Shown here: positions 33,938 to 42,332 of the stretch, one piece after another
Layout: each line of letters begins with the position of its first letter
Numbering within the stretch: the first letter of the stretch is position 1
Assembly: GCA_910588405.1 (NCBI GenBank)
Contig: CAJUPT010000002.1
Coordinates: 62,001-126,000 of the forward strand
Source of the DNA: an uncultured Lachnospiraceae bacterium
Lineage (GTDB): Bacteria; Bacillota; Clostridia; Lachnospirales; Lachnospiraceae
Direction: 5' to 3'
DNA length: 64,000 bases
Notes under the pieces: generated by a model
What the model was told of the DNA's origin: nothing
What the model saw: the letters and a program-made list of their open reading frames with translations, nothing else
Databases searched by the model: none
Made by a program: the position numbers and the translations under genes

Positions 33938-35077
33938 CTATTTTCTTTGTGCAGTATCTAACAACGCTTTTACGCCATAATACAGCGCCTTGCTGCGAAT
34001 CTGCTGTTCCTGCTGCTGCGATGCCGCAGCCCCCTTCTGTGATGCGTCTGTATATGGCCGCATCATCTCATCAGAAGTCAGCGCCTTGATATACGCGCCG
34101 ATCAGATCATCGGCATGATCCCGGGCCAAACGGGCAAAATCATAATCCGGCTCTGTCAAATCCTGAAAATCCAGGATCTTCAGATGCGGAGCTGACAAAG
34201 CTGCCGGAACCCCACCGGAAAAATCGTGGCCAAACTGAATGTCCGGGTCCTTTCGGCCGGTCAAACGTATTTTGTAAATATTGTTTTCACCCTTCTGCCG
34301 GATCGCCTTCAATATGGTTTCCATTAAAATCATAGAGGTAGTGGCTGGCTGCACCCGGAATTCCATGGGAATATATTCCGCCGACGCAAAAGGAACCCAC
34401 CGCACCTTTGTCTGTTCCCTGGTAATCTCTGCGATCACAAAGCCATGAGAACCGTAATCATTGGGCTCGATGGGCTCTAAAGAGCCTGGATTTACAATAC
34501 CGTCGGAAAAGTTCATATCCGGCTTATGGATATGTCCCAAGGCAACATAATGAAAACCAGCCTGTGCCAGCTGATTTCTGTTGTAGGGCCGGTGGGCCGC
34601 ATCTCCGCCATGGGCCAGAAGAATATGAATATCTTCTGCCGGTTCCAGCGGAATCGGTGTATAGAGCGGCTCTTTATCCTCCTTGCTGTGGTAGCTGCGT
34701 CCGTAAACGGTGGTGTGAAGCTCGGGAAAACGTATTTTTTGCAGCTGCATATCCTGGAAGAAAATTACCTGGGGACACCATGTAAACTGCCGATAGTTAG
34801 ATCTGTCGGTAATACAGTCATGATTACCGGCGATCATAACTACTTTTGTATGCGTCAGCCGGGAAAACAGGGCGTTTACCTCTTTTAATTCCCGCAGAAG
34901 AGGCTGCCGGTGAAACAGATCGCCTGCAATCAGCAGAAGATCCGCCTGCTCTTCCTCCGTACGGGCCAATACCTTAGCAAAGGTCTGCCAGAGAGCATCG
35001 GCCCGGGCTTTGGACCAGGGATGGCCGGTATCAGGCGCAGCGCCCAAATGAGGATCTGCGATGTGGACTAATTTCAT
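33938..35077 (-). CDS. yhaO: Calcineurin-type DNA nuclease, SbcD/Mre11-like (YhaO type)
   Basis: A 379-residue metallophosphoesterase. All five motifs are visible: IADPHLG, AGDLFHRQ, IAGNHDCI, LLAHGGD and LGHIHKP, placing the dinuclear metal site at residues about 7-190. A C-terminal capping domain follows, with Gln-rich residues near 355. Mre11-like nucleases cut DNA ends together with a Rad50-like ATPase, here the next gene. The CGGAG ribosome site overlaps the asnS stop region (12-base gap). The asnS-yhaO-yhaN genes look like one operon, an arrangement that puts DNA repair downstream of a tRNA synthetase. Confidence 0.88.
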   Translation of the reverse strand: MKLVHIADPHLGAAPDTGHPWSKARADALWQTFAKVLARTEEEQADLLLIAGDLFHRQPLLRELKEVNALFSRLTHTKVVMIAGNHDCITDRSNYRQFTWCPQVIFFQDMQLQKIRFPELHTTVYGRSYHSKEDKEPLYTPIPLEPAEDIHILLAHGGDAAHRPYNRNQLAQAGFHYVALGHIHKPDMNFSDGIVNPGSLEPIEPNDYGSHGFVIAEITREQTKVRWVPFASAEYIPMEFRVQPATTSMILMETILKAIRQKGENNIYKIRLTGRKDPDIQFGHDFSGGVPAALSAPHLKILDFQDLTEPDYDFARLARDHADDLIGAYIKALTSDEMMRPYTDASQKGAAASQQQEQQIRSKALYYGVKALLDTAQRK

Positions 35078-35089
35078 GGCAAGTCTCCG

Positions 35090-36484
35090 CTACAGTTCGC
35101 AGTTCCCCACGGTTCTGGGGAAAGGAACAACGTCACGGATATTGGACATGCCAGTCAGGTACATAACAGCCCGCTCAAACCCTAAGCCAAAACCGGAATG
35201 ACGCACGGAACCATATTTGCGCAGGTCAAGATAAAAGGTATAGTCCTCCTTCTTTAATCCCAGCTCCTCCATACGAGCGGTCAGCTTTTCCAGATTATCC
35301 TCACGCTGGCTGCCGCCGATGATCTCACCGATGCCGGGCACCAGGCAATCCATGGCAGCCACGGTCTTATTATCTTCGTTCATCTTCATATAAAATGCCT
35401 TGATTTCCTTCGGATAATCGGTGACAAAAACAGGGCGCTTAAAAATCTGCTCGGTCAGATACCGCTCATGCTCGGTCTGCAGGTCACAGCCCCAGGATAC
35501 CTTATAATCAAAGGAATCATTGTGCTTCTCAAGAAGCTCCACCGCTTCAGTATAAGTCACATGGCCGAAGTCGGCATTTAAAACCCCGTTCAGCCGGTCG
35601 ATCAGGCCCTTGTCCACAAACTGGTTGAAGAAAGCCATTTCCTCGGGCGCATGCTCCATTACATAGGAGATAATGTATTTCAGCATCTGCTCGGCCACGG
35701 CCATATTATCGTTCAAATCAGCAAAAGCCATTTCAGGCTCGATCATCCAGAATTCGGCCGCGTGGCGGGTGGTGTTGGAATTTTCCGCACGGAAAGTAGG
35801 GCCGAAGGTATAAGTATTTTTAAAGGCCATGCAGTAGGTTTCCACATTTAACTGACCGCTGACGGTCAGGCTGGTCTCCTTACCAAAAAAATCCTTGGAA
35901 TAATCGATGGTTCCATCCTCAGCCTTCGGCAAGTTTTCCATATCCAAAGTGGTGACACGGAACATCTCCCCTGCGCCTTCGCAGTCGCTGGCCGTGATCA
36001 GCGGCGTGTGGACATAGATGAAATCCTGCTTCTGGAAAAATTCATGGATGGCAAACGCAATCTGGGAACGTACCCGGAACACTGCCTGAAACGTATTCGT
36101 CCTGGGGCGCAGATGGGGAATCGTCCGCAGAAATTCAAAGCCGTGCCGTTTCTTTTGTAACGGATAGTCAGGTGCAGAGGCTCCTTCCACCGTAACGGTG
36201 TCAGCCTGCAACTCAAAAGCCTGCTTCGCCTCCGGAGTGGCCACCAGCGTACCCTCCGCAATGATAGCCGCGCCTACGTTCAGCTTTGAAACTTCCTGGA
36301 AATTCTCCATCGTATCATGGAATACGATCTGAAGAGGTTCAAAAAATGTGCCGTCAGACAGTACGATAAAGCCAAATGCCTTGGAACCCCTCACGCTGCG
36401 CACCCATCCGCCGACTTTTATGGTCCGATCCACATAGTTATCCGTATTTCGAAACAGATCGCGAATATTTATTAAATCCATCAT
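35090..36484 (-). CDS. asnS: Asparaginyl-tRNA synthetase
   Basis: A class IIb synthetase, 464 residues, that charges tRNA-Asn. An N-terminal OB-fold anticodon domain (about residues 18-110) precedes the class II core. Motif 2 is FRAENSNTTRHAAEFWMIE and motif 3 is GFGLGFERAVMYLTG. The sequence lacks the Asp-specific insertion of AspRS and has the AsnRS-type FFGKETSLTVSGQLNVETY block. GGAGG precedes the ATG pair at 36484. No T-box leader is visible upstream in the 244 bases shared with the divergent uxaC gene. The nuclease pair YhaO-YhaN follows it. Confidence 0.97.
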   Translation of the reverse strand: MMDLINIRDLFRNTDNYVDRTIKVGGWVRSVRGSKAFGFIVLSDGTFFEPLQIVFHDTMENFQEVSKLNVGAAIIAEGTLVATPEAKQAFELQADTVTVEGASAPDYPLQKKRHGFEFLRTIPHLRPRTNTFQAVFRVRSQIAFAIHEFFQKQDFIYVHTPLITASDCEGAGEMFRVTTLDMENLPKAEDGTIDYSKDFFGKETSLTVSGQLNVETYCMAFKNTYTFGPTFRAENSNTTRHAAEFWMIEPEMAFADLNDNMAVAEQMLKYIISYVMEHAPEEMAFFNQFVDKGLIDRLNGVLNADFGHVTYTEAVELLEKHNDSFDYKVSWGCDLQTEHERYLTEQIFKRPVFVTDYPKEIKAFYMKMNEDNKTVAAMDCLVPGIGEIIGGSQREDNLEKLTARMEELGLKKEDYTFYLDLRKYGSVRHSGFGLGFERAVMYLTGMSNIRDVVPFPRTVGNCEL

Positions 36485-36728
36485 TGATTTCCTCCAAAAT
36501 TTTTAAAATTAGAATTTCTCCCTGTCGTAATGTAAACAATATAGGGAAACAGCATATGACATGCTGATGATATCGTTGCGGCTAACCATCATTATATACG
36601 ATTTAAGCGGCCGATTCAAGGGCGAAACTCGAAAAGATAAGCGGAAAAGAGCAGCCAGAAAGCAAGTCTGAATCGGGCACGCAGGGAACGGCGGCGGCAA
36701 AACTTAGAAAAAGGAGGCATCAATCATT

Positions 36729-38165
36729 ATGCAGGCAAAATCATTTATGGACCAGGACTTTCTTCTGTCCACAAATACGGCAAAAAAATGTTATCATGAG
36801 TGGGCGGAAAGGTTGCCAGTTCTGGATTACCATTGCCATATTAACCCAGAGGATATCGCCCTGGACAGGAAATTCGACACGATTACCCAGGTTTGGCTGG
36901 GAGGCGACCATTATAAATGGCGGCAGATGCGCGCAAACGGCGTGGCGGAGGAATACATTACCGGTCGCGCCTCTGACCGGGAAAAATTCCAAAAATGGGC
37001 GGAAACCCTTCCCATGGCCATCGGCAATCCGCTGTACCACTGGAGCCATCTGGAGCTGAAACGATATTTCGGCTACGACGGCTGTTTAAACGGCGACACA
37101 GCCGAGGAGGTATGGAATCTGTGCAACCAAAAATTAAAGGAGGATTCCACGAGCGTGCGAAATCTGATCCGCCGCTGCCGGGTGAGACTTTTGTGCACCA
37201 CCGACGACCCTTCGGATGATTTAAAATGGCACCAGGCGATTGCTGCCGATCCTTTCTGTGAACTGAAAGTGCTCCCCACCTGGCGGCCGGACCGAGCCAT
37301 GAATATGGAGAAACCAGATTTTCCAAAATATATGTGGTGGCTGGGTGAGACAGCTGGCATGAAAATAGACAGCTTTGAAGCGCTGAAGGAGGCATTGGGG
37401 AAGCGGATGGACTATTTTCAGTCCATGGGCTGCCTGGCCGCTGACCACGGACTGGAATATGTGCCTTTTGCGCCGGCTTCTTTGCAGGAGGTCGAGCAGA
37501 TTTTCGCTAAGCGGCTGGCAGAGCCAGAATACCTGCCAGACAGGACGGAACTAGATCAGTTTAAGACAGCCTTTTTGCTGTTCTGCGGACAGGAATACAG
37601 CCGCCGGGGATGGGTGATGCAGATCCATTATGGCTGTAAACGGAATAATAACCGTCGGATGTATGAGAAGTTGGGGCCGGATACCGGGTTTGACTGTATT
37701 GGGGGACGGGGCTCTACAAATGCCCTGACGGATTTTATGAATTGCCTGGAATACAGGGATACGCTGCCAAAAACCATCATTTATTCGTTAAATCCCAATG
37801 ATGACACGGCCATCGGAACCGTCATCGGCTGTTTCCAGAACGGTGCGGCCGGAATCCCGGGGAAAATTCAGCATGGTTCCGCCTGGTGGTTTAATGACAA
37901 TCAAAGGGGTATGGCTGCCCAGATGACAAATCTTGCAAATCAGGGACTTCTGGGTAATTTCATCGGGATGCTGACAGATTCCAGAAGCTTTGTGTCCTAT
38001 ACCAGACATGAATATTTCAGAAGAATTCTCTGCGACCTGATCGGCGGCTGGGTTGAGCAGGGGGAATATCCGGAGGATTGGGACATGCTAGAGAGAATCA
38101 TCAAAGGAATATGCTATAACAATGCGGTAAGGTTTTTTGGATTTCCCGTACCGGAAGAAACGTAA
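36729..38165 (+). CDS. uxaC: Glucuronate/galacturonate isomerase
   Basis: UxaC interconverts uronates and 2-ketouronates (glucuronate to fructuronate, galacturonate to tagaturonate), the entry step for host or plant uronic acids. It is 478 residues, normal length. The amidohydrolase-like start VLDYHCHINPEDIALDRKFD (metal His) and the blocks LYHWSHLELKRYFGY, LLCTTDDPSDDLKWH, FAPASLQE, and IHYGCKRNNNRRMYEKLGPDTGFD are typical. AAAGGAGG lies before the ATG. The other uronate genes (uxuA, uxuB, kdgK) are not in the window, so the gene stands apart from its pathway. Confidence 0.96.
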   Translation: MQAKSFMDQDFLLSTNTAKKCYHEWAERLPVLDYHCHINPEDIALDRKFDTITQVWLGGDHYKWRQMRANGVAEEYITGRASDREKFQKWAETLPMAIGNPLYHWSHLELKRYFGYDGCLNGDTAEEVWNLCNQKLKEDSTSVRNLIRRCRVRLLCTTDDPSDDLKWHQAIAADPFCELKVLPTWRPDRAMNMEKPDFPKYMWWLGETAGMKIDSFEALKEALGKRMDYFQSMGCLAADHGLEYVPFAPASLQEVEQIFAKRLAEPEYLPDRTELDQFKTAFLLFCGQEYSRRGWVMQIHYGCKRNNNRRMYEKLGPDTGFDCIGGRGSTNALTDFMNCLEYRDTLPKTIIYSLNPNDDTAIGTVIGCFQNGAAGIPGKIQHGSAWWFNDNQRGMAAQMTNLANQGLLGNFIGMLTDSRSFVSYTRHEYFRRILCDLIGGWVEQGEYPEDWDMLERIIKGICYNNAVRFFGFPVPEET

Positions 38166-38246
38166 AAATATCGGCCCTGTTGTAAAATTTATTCCGCATG
38201 GTCAGCATTCAAGAAAATATTTTGTATAACATCTCCCTCAAATTTT

Positions 38247-38255
38247 TGCTATAAT
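38247..38255 (+). promoter_or_regulatory. Extended -10 promoter of the HAD phosphatase gene
   Basis: TGCTATAAT (38247-38255), an extended -10 (TGnTATAAT), 35 bases before the HAD gene start. The -35 region is poor, as is usual when TG precedes the -10. Confidence 0.6.
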
Positions 38256-38290
38256 AGAAATTATCAGAGCAAGAAAGGGGGAGGCTTAAG

Positions 38291-39130
38291 ATGAAGCAAC
38301 GCAATGGACAAAAGGCGCTTTTTTTCGACATAGACGGAACGATTTTAAGCGAAATCAACCAAACAATCCCAGGAAGCGCTAAGGCTGCCATCGGCGAGGC
38401 TGTCAGACAGGGGCATCTGGTATTTATCAACACAGGGCGGACATTATGTACCATTCCTGCGGAAGTGCTAGAGATGAAGTTTAACGGTTTTCTGTGTGGC
38501 TGCGGAACGGATCTTGTCTATAACGGCGAGCATTTATTTTACCGAGATGTGCCGGAGGAAGAAGGGAGGCCGTTCCTTAAGCTGATTGCTCAGTGCAATA
38601 TGGACGCTGTTTTAGAAGGCCGAGACAGCATTTATTTTCAGGATCACAGTTCCAGGTTCCCGGCAGTGACAGAGATTTACGGGGCTTCCGCTGAGAAAAT
38701 CCAAGTGCATGTGGGATGGGACAACATTTATCCGGTGTTCAGCAAATTAATCGCCTTTGGCGATGCGGACAGCCATGACGAAGAATTTTGCCGGGAATCA
38801 GCCCGGTGGTTTGACGTGGTCCACCGGGGCGGCCAGTTTTATGAGCTGGTGCCGAAGGGACATTCCAAGGCGAAGGTCATCGATTATGTGCTGGAGCATT
38901 TTGGAATCCGTCGGGAGAATGCCTGGGTATTCGGCGACAGCGGCAATGATTTGTCCATGTTCGAGGCGGTTCCAAATGCCGTGGCGATGGGAAAGCACGA
39001 CCCGGTTCTGGAGCCCTATGCCTCTTATATCACGGAAACCGTAGAGGCGGACGGACTGTATCGGGCCATGGTCGCATTGGGACTGATTCCGGAACTGACG
39101 GAATGGGAAATCGAAAGGAGAAAAGCATGA
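38291..39130 (+). CDS. HAD-superfamily hydrolase, Cof-type
   Basis: A 279-residue cytosolic phosphatase of the Cof/YbiV type. Motif I is FFDIDGTILSE (nucleophile Asp in DxD), motif II the Thr of INTGRT, the Lys in KGHSKAKVIDYVLEHFGI, and motif IV VFGDSGNDLSMFE. A C2 cap domain sits between them. Natural substrates of such enzymes are sugar phosphates, FMN or pyridoxal phosphate; none can be read off here. GGGGGAGG precedes the ATG. Its stop overlaps the start of the PepSY lipoprotein as ATGA, so the two are coupled. Confidence 0.88.
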   Translation: MKQRNGQKALFFDIDGTILSEINQTIPGSAKAAIGEAVRQGHLVFINTGRTLCTIPAEVLEMKFNGFLCGCGTDLVYNGEHLFYRDVPEEEGRPFLKLIAQCNMDAVLEGRDSIYFQDHSSRFPAVTEIYGASAEKIQVHVGWDNIYPVFSKLIAFGDADSHDEEFCRESARWFDVVHRGGQFYELVPKGHSKAKVIDYVLEHFGIRRENAWVFGDSGNDLSMFEAVPNAVAMGKHDPVLEPYASYITETVEADGLYRAMVALGLIPELTEWEIERRKA

Positions 39131-39915
39131 GAAAAAATAGGGCAGGAAAATGGTATGGTGTCATCTGCATCGCTGTGATGATTTTATCTCTGGCCGGCTG
39201 TGGGAAAAACGGAGCGCCTGCGCAGAGTACGACCGAAAGCCCGGAGACTGGAAACAAAAGTAGCGAGGCCGTGACGGAAGGGACAACAGCGGCCGAGACA
39301 CAACCCGTACGGACAACAGCATCTGAAACCCAGCCCGTACAGGCAGCGGCACCGGATGCACAAACGGGCGGAGCACAGGCCGCAGCACCGCAGCAGCCTG
39401 CCGGAAACCAAACGCCTGCCGCTGCACAAGGCCAGGGCATAACCGAGGAGGATGCAAAACAGATTGCCTTACGGCATGCCAACGTCAGCGAATCAGACGC
39501 CGTATACATGCAGGTGAAGCTGGAACGGGATCACGGACGCGACGAGTACGATGTGGAATTTTATGCCGGGAACACAGAGTATGATTATGAAATCGACGCG
39601 GCAACCGGAGAAATCCTTTCTTTCGATTATGACGCGGAATCCTACACGCCTCCCGCGGCCCAGGGCCAAGCAGGGAACGCCGCCGGTTCACAAAACAGCC
39701 AGACCTCATATATCTCGGCTGACCAGGCAAAGGCGGCGGCATTTGCCCATGCCAATGTAAATGAGAAGGACGTAAGCAAATTAGAGGTAGACTTTGACCA
39801 GGATCACGGCAAAGCGGAATATGAAGTGAAATTTGACGTGGCAAACATGGAATATGAATACGAGATCGACGCGGTGACAGGGGAAGTCATCAGCTACGAG
39901 ATGGACCACGATTAA
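39127..39915 (+). CDS. PepSY-domain lipoprotein, two PepSY repeats
   Basis: A 262-residue exported protein. The signal sequence KNRAGKWYGVICIAVMILSL ends in the lipobox LAGC, so the protein is lipid-anchored. A Thr/Ala/Gln/Pro-rich linker (about residues 30-105) follows. Two PepSY units come next, at about 110-180 (EEDAKQIALRHANVSESDA, ending YEIDAATGEILSFDYD) and about 195-262 (ADQAKAAAFAHANVNEKDV, ending YEIDAVTGEVISYEMD). PepSY units often bind or inhibit peptidases at the cell surface. Its ATG overlaps the HAD stop, with AAAGGAG before it. The target is unknown. Confidence 0.88.
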   Translation: MRKNRAGKWYGVICIAVMILSLAGCGKNGAPAQSTTESPETGNKSSEAVTEGTTAAETQPVRTTASETQPVQAAAPDAQTGGAQAAAPQQPAGNQTPAAAQGQGITEEDAKQIALRHANVSESDAVYMQVKLERDHGRDEYDVEFYAGNTEYDYEIDAATGEILSFDYDAESYTPPAAQGQAGNAAGSQNSQTSYISADQAKAAAFAHANVNEKDVSKLEVDFDQDHGKAEYEVKFDVANMEYEYEIDAVTGEVISYEMDHD

Positions 39916-39920
39916 CAATC

Positions 39921-39955
39921 ATGCTGGGAAGGGCATTCAGCCCGCTTCCCAGCAT
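39921..39955. terminator. Hairpin between convergent PepSY and GAF-HD-GYP genes
   Basis: A perfect 11-bp stem, ATGCTGGGAAG (39921-39931) with CTTCCCAGCAT (39945-39955), lies across the end of the minus-strand gene. There is no strong T-run on either side. Placement between convergent genes supports a terminator role. Confidence 0.7.
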
Positions 39956-41391
39956 CTGCTCTTAATAAACAGCTCTGTCAGCCCCAAATCCAGCTTCCCT
40001 TCCTGTTCCGCCATGGCTTTCAGGATCGAAAGCGCCCTGTCCACCGGCATAGCCCGCTTATAAGGCCGGTCATCTGCCACCAGGGAATCGAAAATATCCA
40101 AAATGGTGATCATACGCACTTCATAGGGAATCTCCTCAGCCCGCTTATGCTTCGGATATCCTGTCCCGTTCAGGAACTCATGATGGGCAGAGGCCCACTC
40201 CCGCACATGGGAGAGGCTGCCGGAAAAATGGATCTGTGACAGCAGCCGGTCCGTGACGGACACATGCTCCTCCATAATTTCCCGTTCTTCCTCGGAGAGG
40301 GTCCCCTTCCGAATAGAAAGCATCCTGTATTCCTCCGGCTCAATCCATGGATGCGCCTCGCCGTCTTCGTCTATGTAATCCCGCTTTTGCAGCTCCTTAA
40401 GCCCCTCTAAAAGCGTGTCCTGCACAAAGCCGGTCCCATTAATCTCCTCTATCAGCTCCCAGGCTCTTCGTGTCTCTGATATCCGCTTTTCTTTCTCCTC
40501 CACGGTCATCCGCCCGGCCAGGCAGTCGATTTCAGCCCGAAGGCGGATCACTTCCAGCCGGTGGGCTATGTCCGCATGCTGGTTCGGGAACAGCCGTTTC
40601 GCCTTGTTCATCACCTCAAGAGGAGTGACTAGCTTTCCGATATCATGGAGGAGAATGCTCATAAGGAACTCTTCCTTTTCTTCCTGGGAAAATGCCTTCT
40701 CACCCTCGCAGGTGCCAAGGTAATCTACAAATCGTCCTCCACACTCGGCCATATGCCTGGCATGACTGGCATTATAAGGTGTCCGCTCATCGATGGCCGA
40801 GGACATCACCCGCACAAAGGACTGGAACAGCTCCTTAATCTCTTCCATATAACGGACATTCTGGATGGTAATGGCCGCCTGGGAGGCCACAGATTCCATT
40901 ACCAGCGCCATGTCTGGGGCAAAGGCACATACGCTGCCATTCTCATCCAGGGCATTGATCAGCTGGAGCACGCCGATCCGCCCTCCTTCCCGGTTCCGCA
41001 TAGGAACTACCAGCATGGAACGGGTATTGTAGCCCGTCATGGCGTCATAGCGGATCGGGCCGGAAAAATCATAATCTTTATTATCCTTCACATCTTCTAT
41101 ACAGATGGTTCGGTTATCCAAAAGAGCCATGGCGCACACATTGCTCCGATTTAAGGGCACCGGCGGAAGCTCTGGCCTTCCTTTTGTCCCTCCCGAGTAG
41201 GTTTTCAGCGTATCGTTGCGCATAATCTCAAAAGCCAGCGCATCCCCATCCTTAAGATACAGTGTCCCCGCATCGCAATGGGCAAGCTCCATCACACACT
41301 CCAAAATCCGTTCCAGCAGGCGGTTCGGATCTCGCTCAGCGGATAGAAGCACGCCTACCTTTAAGATTTTTTCCATATCCTCCTGTCTCAT
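39937..41391 (-). CDS. GAF-HD-GYP phosphodiesterase-type protein
   Basis: A 484-residue soluble signalling protein. The N-terminal GAF domain (about residues 10-165, HCDAGTLYLKDGDAL and MTGYNTRSMLVVPMRNREGG) precedes an HD domain. Its first metal residues are in MSILLHDIGKLVTPLEVMNK and the HD-GYP signature is HHEFLNGTGYP. HD-GYP proteins hydrolyse cyclic di-GMP or cyclic GMP-AMP; the GAF ligand is unknown. A long insertion (about 85 residues) lies between the two halves. The ATG at 41391 overlaps the stop of the metallo-beta-lactamase gene (ATGA), so the longer upstream frame is rejected. It is the last gene of a cyclase-hydrolase-phosphodiesterase cassette. Confidence 0.87.
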   Translation of the reverse strand: MRQEDMEKILKVGVLLSAERDPNRLLERILECVMELAHCDAGTLYLKDGDALAFEIMRNDTLKTYSGGTKGRPELPPVPLNRSNVCAMALLDNRTICIEDVKDNKDYDFSGPIRYDAMTGYNTRSMLVVPMRNREGGRIGVLQLINALDENGSVCAFAPDMALVMESVASQAAITIQNVRYMEEIKELFQSFVRVMSSAIDERTPYNASHARHMAECGGRFVDYLGTCEGEKAFSQEEKEEFLMSILLHDIGKLVTPLEVMNKAKRLFPNQHADIAHRLEVIRLRAEIDCLAGRMTVEEKEKRISETRRAWELIEEINGTGFVQDTLLEGLKELQKRDYIDEDGEAHPWIEPEEYRMLSIRKGTLSEEEREIMEEHVSVTDRLLSQIHFSGSLSHVREWASAHHEFLNGTGYPKHKRAEEIPYEVRMITILDIFDSLVADDRPYKRAMPVDRALSILKAMAEQEGKLDLGLTELFIKSRCWEAG

Positions 41392-42221
41392 AACCGTATC
41401 ACCATCCCTTCTTTTGCAAAACGGCAGATCTGATCCTCGCCCTCCGCCAGCTTCTGCTGCTGCCTTAAGCATTCGTCCGTGTACTCCCTGGAAAAATGGG
41501 TCATCAAAACCATTTTTACTTTCGATTCCCGGGCCAGCCAAAGCCCCTGCTCCCAGGAGGAATGGCCCCAGCCCGGATGGATCTTCCGGTCTTCCTCAGT
41601 AAAGTTCGCATCCCAGATCAGAAGCTGGGCCTCTCTTGAGAATTCCTTAAGCTCCCGTGCTATCCTGCCATCCATCTCGCAGTCCAGCCCGTAGACGATG
41701 CTCTGCCCCCCTACCTCCAGCCGGTAAAGCAAACTTCCACCCGGATGATTTCCCTCCAAAGTCCGCACCTCCACAAGGTTCTCTTCTCCCTCTGACAGAT
41801 AAAAGGCTTCCCCAGGCCGGATCTCATGAATCTCCAGCCGGGCCGGAAAATCCTCCGGCCCAAGAGGCCAGTAGGGCCTGCCTAACAAGCACTTTAACTG
41901 TTCCCAAAGGCATCCCCCTTCCCCTCCTCTCCCATAGAGATGAATCTCTCCTTCCGGATCTAAAAAAAGAGGAAAGCCAAAAAGCCCGTTGATATGGTCT
42001 ATATGCAGATGGCTGAGTAAAATGTGCACACGCTTTTTGCCACTTTCTTTCAAATGTTTCCCAAGCCCCAAAAGCCCGCTTCCGGCGTCGAAAATTACCG
42101 TCTCATTCCCTCGCTCTGCCAGGATGCAGGACGTATTCCCCCCGTATTCCATAAAATCCCTGCCGGGAGTCGGTGCAGAGCCCCTGACGCCCCAGACTTC
42201 AATGCTCCATCTATGATCCAT
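41388..42221 (-). CDS. Metallo-beta-lactamase-fold hydrolase (PhnP/COG1235-like)
   Basis: A 277-residue enzyme with a dinuclear zinc site. The metal motif HLHIDH lies in SHLHIDHINGLFGFPL, with further ligands in EGNHPGG, YGLDCEMDG and MTHFSREYTDE; GWGHSSWEQG is also characteristic. Members of this group cut phosphodiester bonds, including cyclic phosphates (PhnP), which is suggestive next to an adenylate cyclase. The start at 42221 follows GAGGATGG; a longer frame would read through the family B repeat and is rejected. Its stop overlaps the GAF-HD-GYP start. Confidence 0.85.
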   Translation of the reverse strand: MDHRWSIEVWGVRGSAPTPGRDFMEYGGNTSCILAERGNETVIFDAGSGLLGLGKHLKESGKKRVHILLSHLHIDHINGLFGFPLFLDPEGEIHLYGRGGEGGCLWEQLKCLLGRPYWPLGPEDFPARLEIHEIRPGEAFYLSEGEENLVEVRTLEGNHPGGSLLYRLEVGGQSIVYGLDCEMDGRIARELKEFSREAQLLIWDANFTEEDRKIHPGWGHSSWEQGLWLARESKVKMVLMTHFSREYTDECLRQQQKLAEGEDQICRFAKEGMVIRL

Positions 42222-42233
42222 ATTTCCATCCTC

Positions 42234-42332
42234 TATTCCCGTGAGCAGCGAGCCAAGTAGACGTGCTTGTACGTATATTTGGCGACTGCCGCGAGGGTGG
42301 AATGCCCCGTAGCTTGCTGCGGGGTATTCCAC
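42234..42332 (-). repeat. Structured intergenic repeat, family B, copy 2
   Basis: The element fills the gap between the cyclase stop (TAG at 42332-42334) and the ribosome site of the hydrolase gene. The left block is 42234-42258 and the right block 42277-42332, both matching copy 1 at 13379-13518. The terminal hairpin reads AATGCCCCG with GGGGTATT. The variable tip is only 18 bases (42259-42276) and holds an ACGT/ACGT pair. Orientation relative to transcription is the same as in copy 1. Confidence 0.85.

Noticed and set aside
36485..36728. T-box riboswitch upstream of asnS
   Set aside because: No AGGGTGGNACCGCG-type sequence and no strong antiterminator/terminator pair are visible in the 244 bases.
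42222..42332. N-terminal extension of the hydrolase gene to 42332
   Set aside because: It would be translated entirely from the family B repeat; the ATG at 42221 has its own ribosome site and gives the normal protein start.
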